Source: Heterodera schachtii
Lineage: Eukaryota > Nematoda > Chromadorea > Rhabditida > Heteroderidae
DNA length: 64,000 nucleotides
Direction of reading: 5' to 3'
Assembly (NCBI GenBank): GCA_023374025.1
Contig: SIJG01000029.1
Span: forward strand, 1,034,342-1,098,341
Below the pieces are notes generated by a model. That model saw only the letters and a list, made by a program, of their open reading frames with translations, searched no databases and had not been told where the DNA came from. Numbering within the stretch: position 1 is the stretch's first letter; every line of letters begins with the position of its first letter. Positions 40,058-50,427 of this stretch are shown here, piece by piece. The position numbers and the translations under genes are program-made.

Positions 40058-41441
40058 ATGTCGGATTCAAAGATTGTGAAATCGGTGACTCTTTTGGGTG
40101 CCCCGGGGCCAAGCCAAGAGACACCACTTGAGCCGCACTGGTCCCGCTTTGACGAAGTACAAACCATTTTTTGGGCGCTAATGCCGGCAACATTCAACAA
40201 TTGTTCTAGGAACCACGGGACTTGGACCGAATGGTGAACGTTGTGCTCACCGTTGACCCATCGGTGATGCCACGAGACGAATTTGTGGATTCGTTGTGCT
40301 AAATTCTCGGCATTCCTCACATTGACCACATCACCGAGTTGGACACTCCGCCGTACACGACCGACTCGCCGAGGAACGAAGGCGGCGGCGGGGTTATTAC
40401 CAGTCGTTGGCCGAGAACACAACACCAATCAGCAACAACAGAAACTGTACTATCATGCTGGACTTACGCCCCAAGCAAAGTTCCTTGGCGAGCAACAGCA
40501 GCACTCCTCCGGCGCCGCTGTTTCCGCCTCTGTCGTTCAAACTGCAACAACCTCGGGAGCAAACAGTACAACGACAGTAACCGCAGCTACGGTGACCATC
40601 GACGGCGGAGCTGCGGTCGCGCAAAGGGAATATTTGATCAAAACGTCGGAATTGCCCGCATTGCTAATGATCCAGCAGAGCATGGAGAAGAAGAGGGTGG
40701 CACAGGCACTGCACGATGGCGGATTCAAATGGCGCGGCTTCGGCTGGAACATTTGGGACACGACACTCGTCCAATCGTTCAGCGCCAATACGACGGCACA
40801 AAACAGGTGAAATCGGTGGCATTTCGCCTTGACTTTCTTCCATTTGTTCCTCCTCTCAGCAATTTGCTGCAGTTCACTTGCAACGAATGAAAAACGGATG
40901 AATTGGAGCGAAGACTCGCGCCAATGTTCCTTCTGTGAACAGATTGGGGACGGAGACCAACGGTTGACGGGCCGACTTTTGAATGTGGACGCGAACAAAT
41001 GGGTGCACGTGGTCAGAACATTTTTTATTGTTTACTTCTTCAATCCGTGTTTTTCTTACAGAATTGTGCCTTGTGGTCAGCTGAAGTGCATGTGGCGGAA
41101 GACGTGGGGACTTTTACATTTATAAATAATTAAATTGTATGTAAAATTAGGGCGGTCTCATAAATGTCGAGGCAGCGCTGCGGAGGGCCAAAGTGACCGA
41201 GTGCCGACTTTGTGGTCTCAAAGGGGCAAGCATTCGTTGCTACAAATTGGACTGTGCCAACAACGAATTGGCATTCCATTTGATATGCGCTAAACATTCG
41301 CATGGACATTTCGTCAAAGACAAAGTATTTAAGGCACATAAATGTTTGAAATTGAATTCAAAAATCTTTTGAATTTTTTTTTCAAAAATTTCCATGTTTT
41401 GAATTTGCGGAATCGTTTTTTTTATTTCGCTACCATTTTAT
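40058..41441 (+). pseudogene. Copy A of the KMT2C/D-like gene, cut off inside an intron
   Basis: Counterpart of the copy B gene up to the extended-PHD exon (VTECRLCGLKGAS, ending near 41,324). The sequence leaves the repeat in the following intron at about 41,441, so FYRN, FYRC and the post-SET exon are absent. It also carries the in-frame TAA (40300-40302) shared with copy B. Confidence 0.75.
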
Positions 41442-41733
41442 CACGGGGGGCAACGGAGGGAGTGGCCGATCCTCGAGGACGAGCACCTGAGAAAAGAGGC
41501 AAAGGAACGAATAAAAACAAATTGGAATGATGTTTATTAATCGCCCCTCTCTGCCCGTAAAAGAACAAAACAAATAAAAAGGGCTTTTGTCAGACCGAAG
41601 TTCGGTTGGCCATCGGATGGGGAGGACAGCACCCATTTGAGATGAAGCGGCATTGTTGTTGTTCGGAACAACTTTTGACGGCTGGCGGTGCTTTGTCGCA
41701 TTTTTGCACAATTTTTCCCCTCCGCTGCCCATT
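41442..41733. other. Spacer between the two repeat copies
   Basis: Unique sequence. It holds the end of the - strand last exon (stop at 41,590) and, on the - strand, an AATAAA-type signal near 41,533, so it looks like natural 3' flank of the copy B gene rather than random filler. Its left edge joins directly to the broken KMT2-like intron of copy A. Confidence 0.6.
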
Positions 41734-42497
41734 GGTCGGTCGTCCGCTGTCCGTCCGTTCCGCTGCCAAAGTTTGTTGTTGCTGTTGTCCGTCCCTTTTG
41801 TCAGGCCCATCTTTGCCACCCGCCGCGGCCGAACCGACGGAAAGCGACGCATTCGCTGCTGCGGGTGAGTCGTGCCGATTCTGTTGCTCTGTTTCTGATC
41901 CCTGAAACGGGGAAGGAATCATTTCACAAACAAAGGAACGATGAGAGAAATTGGAAGTCACGGAAGGGATTTCCCCGCATTATCCCACACAATTAGCAGT
42001 ACAATTCTTCCTCCATTTATCCAATTGTCATCCCCCGCAGCAGGGCAAAGACCCGCGGAGATTTTTTAGATAATAACAGTAATTGTTGTGGCATTAAAGG
42101 AACTGTAATAACTAATAAATATACAGTCAGCGGGAGCATTTAAAAAAATTTTTCGTTTGACCTTACAATTCGATGTTTACTGTACTGGGTTTTAACAGTA
42201 AATGTGCATTAAGCCCTATTTAGTCAAATCAAAGAATGGGGGGGATTCTCTGACAGTTAAAATCTTTCTCCCCGTTAGCTAATTACCCCCCCCCTCCATT
42301 CATCGTCCCCTAATCACTTTTTTAATTGCCTCTTCCGCCATCCTTCCTCTCCTCCCATCAACGCAATTTGCGTTTGCTTCGTCCCCATTGCCCATTTTCT
42401 GTCCTTTTGCCCCTTCTCTGCCATTTCCATCGTTTTCCTTCGGCCGTTCCGCTGTCCACCGTTTTCTTTTCTTCTTCTTCGTCATCGGAACTGCTGT
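41590..42497 (-). CDS. Unrecognised - strand gene: acidic exon and Q/S-rich last exon
   Basis: Not recognised. An exon beginning at 42497 after a TTTTCTTTTCAG acceptor encodes SSSDDEEEKKTVDSGTAE, an acidic low-complexity stretch; one extra C near 42,437 breaks the frame relative to copy A. The last exon, 41901-41590, follows a TTTCAG acceptor and is 104 codons: Gln/Ser/Ala-rich, then a C-terminal part with six cysteines (KCDKAPP, CSEQQQC, SNGCCPPHP), ending RTSV. Upstream exons were not located; they may belong to the DMAP1-domain gene upstream on the same strand or to a separate gene. Confidence 0.4.
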
Positions 42498-43917
42498 CTG
42501 AAAAGAAAAACAGTGATCAGAAGCTGAGATTAGACAAGAGATGGGTAATATATGTAATAGTACCTTTTTTGTCATTTAAATTTATTTTAAATCAAACCCA
42601 AAAAAATTCCTTCGTTTTTTTAATTTCTTATAAAATTTCCTTACAAATTGACACATAAGCAATTTGTCGAGATGTTTCCGCAACAACAAGTTGCTTTTCC
42701 ATTACAATAATGCGTTGTTTATTAAATTGAATTACAAAGTTAGCATTTGCATAGGATTTGCCTTGAACGAATATTGCGTCAAAAATTGCGAGAAATTTGA
42801 GCAATTTAGGCGAATTTGTTCGAGAAAGAGAGAGGAATTGGGCTTCAATGGGCTATTGAATTGACGGAAGGGGGGGGGGGGGGAAGGGGAGGAGAAGCAA
42901 TGAATGAAAGGCGGCGAGTGACCATTCATCCGCCAGCGACGAATTCCGACCCCCCCCCCCCCGCCAGCAGCAGAAATAGTGTTGGCCATTGCCCAGCAGT
43001 GCGGGAAGGAAGGGAAAAAGCAACGGCAGAAGGAAAAAAAAGAAAGCGACGGAGAGAGAGAGAGGAAAGGGAGGTGGCCGTGAAAAGAACAAGGCGCCAA
43101 CAGATGCTCATTTGGAATGCACAACGATGGAAGTGAGGGAGGGACACTTTAAGGTGTGAGGGGGAGAGAGGGCAAAAGGAAGAGGATCAGACAAAAAGAA
43201 AGTGTAAAAAATCAGATAGAGAAAACAAAAAAAAAGAGGGAAGGGAGGGAGATCGAATGGAAAAGAAAAAGAAATTTTTCAAATTTATACGTTACAATTT
43301 TGGTGATTGATTGGTACTGGAAGAATGGGTTTTGAATTGGGAATAACTAAAAACGCAATGTAACCAGCTAGCTCATTTTGCTGAAATCAAAGCTGGATGG
43401 TGAGGGATTTATCTGCCCCCTCCCCTTTCTCTTTTCTCTCTCTCTCTCTCACGCGCTGCCCTCCCATTTCGCTGTTGTGCCTCACCCGCTCCACTCGCCC
43501 CTTCCATTCATGCTCAATGTTTAATCCCCAATTCGCAATCTTCCGATTGTTCAAGCAAGTTGTTCCACCCTCCCCCGCCCCCTTTCACCAAAACTCGGAC
43601 AGTCGTCATCAACAACGAGACCATTAGGAGGCCATTCTGAAGAATGGTGTATCTGTGTGTAAGGGATGAGGCGGAGAGAGCAAATAGAGAAGCGGAGGGG
43701 GAGGACATCCGCCGCTGCTCTAAAGGGGGCGTAGTGACCGGCGGGGATGGACGATGGGTTGAAGGGGGGGGGGGGGGGGGCACTCTCCACTCTCGCGTTG
43801 AGTGTCCTTCTCAAATTTCATCGATGGAATTGTCCACAGCCGCTCCTCCTCCCCCGCCTCCAACAAGCGGAGCAATGAGCCCAAAAAAGAAGAGAAAAGA
43901 GTGAATGGGGAAGGTGA
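42498..43917. other. Mostly noncoding stretch (copy A counterpart 26,108-27,503)
   Basis: Long G and C homopolymers, GA-rich tracts and several short open frames in both strands (a Lys/Arg-rich frame near 42,960-43,136; a Pro-rich frame ending MSPKKKRKE near 43,904). None has splice sites, homology or frame conservation that would support a gene. Confidence 0.5.
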
Positions 43918-46368
43918 TCAGTGCTGCTGCTTCTGATACTGGCCCTTTTTTAATGATGGCGGGGGTGGGGTGGTACCTGTTTCTGATTTATAGCCCTGGA
44001 AAAAAAAGAAAAAATGGGGAAGGGAAACGACCGATCGAATCAATCGGTGGTCGGTCGATCCGCAATCATTGCTCTGAGAAATAAAAAAAATTGAAAATTC
44101 AATGCAAAAAAATGAGCCAGGACAATCAGTCGATAACAAATGTAAAGGGATGAAGAGATATGGACGAGTGGAGAGTGGAAATCGGATATTATGGAATAAA
44201 AAATAAATAAAATATAGTGAAAGGATGGGACGGACGGAAAACAATCATTTCATTCACGTCGATAGTCGGGAGAGGGGAGAAGTGATCAGAGACTCTCTGC
44301 TGACAATGAGCCACAATCAAAAGATGGAATGGAATATGCTTATCGAGGCCATTTTTGGGCAAAAGAAGGAAATTTTTGGGGGAGGGGGCAAACGAACAGA
44401 CAAATTCAACACCACACAGTCATCGCCGACATTCACTTCTCGCGAAAACATCGATTATTATGGACGGGCGGGAGAGGCGGGAAAGGATTTAGTGGGGGGG
44501 GGGGGCAAATTGGGGAAATGACTGACTAAAGGAAAGGAAAGGGCAGGGGCAATGAGTCACAATTATTATGCCCCGGATCATCCGAATGATACACAAAAAA
44601 GGAAAATGGGAACAATGGACAAATTTGGAAGGAATGGACTTGGAAAATGGGGAGACAACGAATGAATGGGAGAGGAAGAAACATCGAAAGATGGGCAAGA
44701 AAAGAGGTGACGAACGAACAACCGGAAGAAGAGGAGCACAAACCGACGGAACGGATGAATGATGGAGGGGGGGGGGGGGGGGGGGTGAACCGACCAATTC
44801 GCACCAATTGGACACGGTGTGTCAATCAGAAAACAAATGTCCCGATCAGTTGTCACTATAGGGGACAAAAAAAAAGAAAAGAAAAATGGGACATATTTCG
44901 ATACAAATAAATCCGATCGACCAAATTTGTTAGAAATGGAGGGGGTACAATCTTTTTTGTGGCTCGTTTTTTGGCGACATTAAAATTTAGCCAAAATATT
45001 TTTTTTCGGGTTTTCCATGGTGACTGATCACAAACCCGGCCTCCAATTGAAAGGACGCAAATTCGACTTTTTCGAATTGGTTTTTTTTGGTTCTAAAACC
45101 TGCTTAATAACATGAAACAAACCTAAGGTCATCAATACTGCAATAAACAATCATTAGTCCATTCTTGAATTAAAAATGGTTTTTCAGCTTTTGTTCGTAT
45201 TTGGGTCTGGGATTATGAATTGGTCGAAATGGACCAACATTTATGATCGGAGTTCACTGATAAAAGTTTTAACGATTTTTTTAACAAAATATTAAAAATT
45301 TTGAAAAAATGTGACCAAATGAGAGGCCAAAACTAGATTAGCACCAAAGAGAAAGAAGAGAAAAAGGGAAAAAATAAAGAGAAAAAGAAAGTGAAATGTG
45401 GAAAAGAAGGGACAGAGAAAATTAGGCGGAAAATTCCTCATAAAAAGACAAATTGCCAATAAATTTAGGCAAAATAAAGCATATACCCACTTTGCTTCCC
45501 CTTTCCTGTCATTTCATTTACCTGCCGTTTCCTCCGCCTCCTCCCCCACACTTTTGCCGTTTTGTGTCGCCGCAACCGCCGCCGCCACTGCTGCGCAACT
45601 GACCCGCGAGGTGTGCCGTCTCATAATAGGCTGAAACCGTCCCTTTCCCATCGTTTTCTTCGCCGCTCCGCCATGGCCCCACTCGGACAACGCCAGGTGA
45701 ACGGCTTCCTGACGAATTTCTGTCCGGTGGAAGGGACAGACAAAATCCGGGAAAGAATTAGAAAGGTAAAAACAAACCAGAATGGTATCTGAGCTGATCT
45801 CGTGCCCCTCGGCGATGCCTTTTCCTCTCAATTGTGCCAACATTTCGTGGATTTGCTTAAAATAATAGGAAATTAAATTGAACACGCAAAATGGGGAAAG
45901 AAAAAATGCAATCTGTGCTCAACGATGTTGAGAAGAAAACGTACTAAATTACAATAAAAATGGATGTTAAAAAATCACATATAAAGTTAGAAAAGATTTT
46001 TTGGAAAAATGTAATGGGAATAAAACCAAACATTTGAAAACAAAGTATTTGAATTTTGGAACTCAGAATTTGGCTTTGTTTTAGCAAATACTTTCGTGTA
46101 TGTAATCATTAATAATTTAACCTCCGCTCGCCGATGTCTGTGCCATTCGATTGTTTTGCTGTCGCTCCAAAATTGGCTTAAGCAAAAGTTGTCTTCGCTT
46201 TTCGTAGCCCTTTTCTGTGAGATCGCCTTCAAAGGGAAGGAAATTTAGGAAAAGATAAGCAAAAAATAAGAGGAAAATACCTTCCGACAGCTCCAAATCC
46301 AATTGAGCCAATTTCAGCCGAATTTCATCGGGCAATTGGCACACATCGACCTCATTCGACGAGGGCAT
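43918..46368 (-). CDS. DMAP1-binding-domain protein, similar to the N-terminus of DIP2
   Basis: Exons in transcription order: 46368-46281 (MPSSNEVDVCQLPDEIRLK then LAQLDLELSEG), 46226-46122 (DLTEKGYEKRRQLLLKPILE), 45855-45778 (EMLAQLRGKGIAEGHE), 45719-45522 (EIRQEAVHLALSEWGHG, then Ala-rich), and a probable last exon ending at 43918 with LKKGQYQKQQH. The first two exons match the DMAP1-binding domain that opens disco-interacting protein 2 (ELSEGD-TEKGYEK signature). The large adenylate-forming domains of DIP2 are not in the window, so this is either a short protein with that domain or a truncated DIP2. One extra base in the third exon (fixed in copy A) and an uncertain phase before the fourth and last exons limit the model. 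Confidence 0.6.
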
Positions 46369-48425
46369 CAAAGCACAAACAGTGGCTGATGATTGTGATC
46401 TTTCTGCTGAGACTTGCTTTCAAATAAATATGAATAAATAAACGCCTTTATTTATTCAGCAAAAAAAAAGTTTTTTCACGGCATTGATAATTAATTTTTA
46501 AATGCATAATTTTAATTTAAAATTTAAATTTCATATAAAATTAAAATTTTAACATTGGTATGGTGTTATGTAACATTTTCGGAAATTAAGTTTAATTTTT
46601 TAAATGCTAAAAATGTGTCACAAAGTGGCGAGCGAAGCAGCAGCAGACATAAATATTTAGGCTATGAATTTGGCTGGGTTTCATTTTGGTGACCATGGGC
46701 AAAAAGCAGCGACCTTGTGGGGAGAAAGCGACGGATGAATTTGGAAGGTTGGCGCAGCTGCGCATTGTGGGAAGTGCGGCGGGGGGGGGGGGGGGAAATT
46801 GGGGGAGAGGGGGGGGGGGGGGGTCGAGTCTGTCACCATTCCCCCCCCCCGCCTAGCCCCAACAACAACCACTTTCAATCGATGATCTGCTGCACTTTGG
46901 CGGAAAAGAAGGAAAAGGAGCGGACGGGGAATTGTTGGACGGCCATCGAAAGGTCGCAATTAACGCCTCCCCCCCCCCCCCCCCCCCCCTCCATTTGGAT
47001 TCAGTCAGTCCCTTTCAAACACAACAGCACCCCCCAGCCTAAATCCATTTTTCAATTAAGCTCCTCTGAGCGGATTACCGCCCGAGGGGGCAGAGGGCAG
47101 CAGCAGTCACATCGGCTTCTTCTTTAGTCGCTGCTGACCAACAACTCTATTTGTGAAGAGAATTTGAAGGGGAAAATGGACGGAAATGTCCCACTGCCGC
47201 CTCCTCCAACCACACACATTGATGGAGACCGCCTTCTTCTTAATGCTCCTTTTTCCCCATCGGCCGAAGACACCCCCGCCGCCGTTTGGGTCAGCGGAGG
47301 GCGGGCGATGGCCCTCCCCCCCCCCCCTCCCCCCACCCATTCCACCTCAATGAGCTTTTGGAGAGGGAGGGGCCTTACTGGCACTATTCTCTATGTTTTC
47401 TTTTCATTTTTATGATGTTTTGTGCGTGCATTGGACGAGCAAAAATTAATGGAGAAGAGAAATAACCAACGGAGAATGAAGGTGATTTGATGATAAATAA
47501 TGAAAGAGATGATTCATTGTTTTCAAAGTAAATTTGTGAGAGTCAAAAATTTGCCGCTGCTTCGTTCACTAAAAGAAAAAAAGAATTTATGGCAAAATAA
47601 CTCCTCTCCCTTGACAGGGAGTCATGACATATTGAAAATTTGTAATCACTATCTGATTTTGGCATAACATGCAAAGTTTTTTGGTGTGTAATTCTTTTAT
47701 TTGCCAATTTTCGGGTGCCATTCGGGGGTGGCTCTCCCGTTTTCTCGAATCCTGCCCATCTCCGACCAATGCCTTTCCTCGTTTGACGTCCCAGCCCATT
47801 TTCCGATTCCCGCCACCAAAACTGGAAACATAAAACATTGGAATGGAATTTTATCATTCCAACAATTACACATTTATGCTAATTTGTTGTTAGCTTTGTC
47901 CGCCATTCTCCGACGACAATTTCGGGGGGGGGGGGGGGGGTAAAGTGACCAATAAATAATTCATTTCAAAAAAAAATATTGGATGATGCAAACAATTAAA
48001 TGAAAAAAAAGGAAAGCGAAAGAAAGAAACAAAAGCAGCAGAAGAACAAACTCAGCCTCGTTGACCAAGACAAGCTTTTGGAGAATCGGAATTTCAATTC
48101 ATTTTCTTATTGCTGATTTTTCGGCTTTTCCACCGAATTTCCGTCAGTTTTTGCCGTTGTTTCATTCCCTGCCAATGATATGTTCGCCTTTGGCACTTCA
48201 GTAGCAGAATTCGGTGTTTTTTTTTCACTGCATTTTACTCCTCCTCCTCCCCCTCCCCTCAAATTTCCCCGTTAATTTACTTTCCAAATTCTCTGCACGA
48301 TTTAGACATGAATAAATTCCGACCGCCAATGTTCAACAAATTATTCCATTCCTCAATCATATCATTCCCATTTTCACTCTGCTTCTCCTTTAATTTTTGT
48401 CTTCACTTCTCTCAAAAATATCGAA
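46369..48425. other. Divergent intergenic region (copy A counterpart 29,920-31,949)
   Basis: Lies between the - strand DMAP1-domain gene and the + strand secreted-protein gene. Several G and C homopolymers of 9-20 bases. Pro-rich frames near 46,717-47,415 follow these tracts and change frame between copies, so I do not call them genes. AT-rich around 46,440-46,620. Confidence 0.5.
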
Positions 48426-49034
48426 ATGTTCTCTTTTCGGCTCCCTTTTATTCTTTCGTTGTTTTTGTTGGTAATTTTTGCCAAAAATGTGCATGGAAAT
48501 GGCACCGCATCTGAGGTGATCAATCAATAATGGCATTGCTTATTCATTAATTAATTAAAAATAATTCATTAATTAATTACCCGCGTCCTCTTAAATTGTT
48601 TCTTAACAGCCGGCTTCTCCTTCTTCCTTATCGCAGGATGAACTTTTGGCATTTCAATTGCTTCGGGGCGCCGCTTCTAACGGCACAGATGGCAAAAACG
48701 ATGTGGCAGCAAACGACGTAGAGGGCCTGGCGAAGACGATCATGCACATTTTGGTCAGCTCCGTCGATGCGGTGGGTTTGTCCGAGGAATGGGAGGCAAA
48801 ACAAAACTGTGGCCATTCAATGGACAGGTGATGCGCTTTTTCGGCGATATCATCTCAAAAGTCACTCGCTCTCTTGATGATCAAGTGCCGCACAAAATAA
48901 CAATTTTGACGAATGAGACGGAAGAAAATTGGCCACAATCGGTGAAGGACGGATTCGTAGAGGCTAATGTGCCGACGAAAACATCCGCTGAGAATGGCAC
49001 CGCCAAGGGAGCAGAGAAAAAAACAACTAAGTGA
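48426..49034 (+). CDS. Small secreted protein of unknown function
   Basis: Three exons, 48426-48515, 48637-48771 and 48828-49034, join with all phases zero into 143 aa. The first exon is a textbook signal peptide: MFSFRLPFILSLFLLVIFAK, then NVHG before a plausible cleavage site. The mature part is acidic in the middle (DGKNDVAANDVEGLAK, TNETEENWPQ), has no cysteine, and ends in a Lys/Thr-rich tail (AEKKTTK). Introns are 121 and 56 nt. No transmembrane segment after the signal. Not recognised as a known family; in a parasitic nematode such a protein would be an effector candidate, but that is inference. Confidence 0.75.
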
Positions 49035-50427
49035 AGCACAGCAGACAAACAGAGGAAGTGATCAGACCAGTTGATACCGAGGGAGCGAGAGAGAGAGAGG
49101 GAAAAAAAGAGAAAGAAAAGGGAGAGAGAAAAGCATTTCACGCATGGACTGACTGATTGAGCGAGTGATTGGGAAGTGATCTTCTGACCTTGGAGTCGTG
49201 CTATCTGTTTCTTTCACTTGCTTATTTGTTTGTTTGTACCCGTCCGCTGACAAAGTCCCCAAAAACTTGTTTTGTCCCCTCTCTCCCCCCCCCCCCCCCT
49301 CCCCCTGCAGCGAACCTTTGATTTCCGCATTTTTCACCAATTGAACCGTTAAAAATATTTTTATGCTTCTTTATTCTTAATTTATGCTTTTTCATTATAT
49401 CATTCGAATAGACAAATTGTAACGGCGGAAATGGGAGACGAATCCATGCCAAAATTGGTTTTTCAACAAATAATGCTATTTCTCCAAGCCAGCGATCCAT
49501 TAATAATTTTTTATAATTATCGAAAATGGTATTGGTCTTTCCACCCCCACACCCCCCCCCTCCCTTTCCCATTGACAATCTATCGAATCGGACACCCCCT
49601 ACCCCTTCGTTTTTTGGGAAATCCGTCCGTGCGGATAAAGCACGCGTACAAACATTTTATAATAATTGGATTATTCCCCCCCCCCCTTAATTGCCCCCCC
49701 CCCTTCGACCACCTTGCTAAAGTGAGGATGTTCCCAATTGATCAGCAACTTGTTGTTACCATTTGTGATGACGAAACCAATGCAGAAGCAGCGGCAAAAA
49801 GCAAAGGAAGAACAGTTTAGGCACACAAAAGAGGAGGCAACAGTTCCGAATTGCAGCTGCTGCTGTAATTACGCATCACATGGCGTCTCTTTGCAATGAT
49901 TCAATTTGCCGCTCTTTTGCTTTTGTCCCCCCGCGCCCCTTCAGCCCAAATGATCACCAAATCGCCATTTGATCAGCCGTTTCTCGCCGCCGATCATTCC
50001 CCAATTTTTCATGGGTTCAGTATAACTTTCGCTGCCCCTTAGCCTTTCGTCGCCCGCCCCCGCTTCCCCCGCTCCCTTTTTTGCTCCTTTTGCCACTGCG
50101 CCTTATCCTCACCCCTCCTCCCCCCCAAGCAGTACCACCAGTGTCATTCATCATTTTCAAAAGTCTCACCACGCAATGATACGATGGTAATAACTCGATT
50201 GGTCAGCGGCAATCCCCCCCCCCCCCCCGCTTTTGTGCAGCAGAAAACGCATTCCTTTTTCGTAAAATAATCATCCAACATGCAACCATTTTTGGCTCAA
50301 ATTTGTTTTTAAAGTGCCAACTTTAGCTACATATTTCTGATTTTTTTTAATATTTTCATTTCCATACCAATTTGTGTGCTTTGTTCCCGCCTCTCCTCCA
50401 TTGGCATATCCAATGATCAGCTGATCA
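49035..50427. other. Intergenic stretch (copy A counterpart 32,555-33,935)
   Basis: Contains C homopolymers of 8-14 bases (near 49,286, 49,550, 49,676, 50,214) and no exon supported by splice sites. Presumably the 3' flank of the secreted-protein gene and the promoter of the RING gene. Confidence 0.5.

Larger units (their letters stand above)
25351..41441 (+). repeat. Copy A of a directly repeated ~16-kb segment
   Basis: Collinear with 41,734-58,006 over its whole length, including introns, MITE and homopolymers. Differences are dominated by single-base gains and losses, mostly in homopolymers, with few substitutions. Net length is about 180 bp less than copy B. Similarity starts at the word GGTCGGTCG and ends at TTTTAT. 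Both edges lie inside genes (a - strand last exon on the left, a KMT2-like intron on the right). Confidence 0.95.

Noticed and set aside
46717..47415. Pro-rich + strand frames next to long G and C tracts
   Set aside because: Frames depend on homopolymer lengths that differ between copies; no conserved protein segment.
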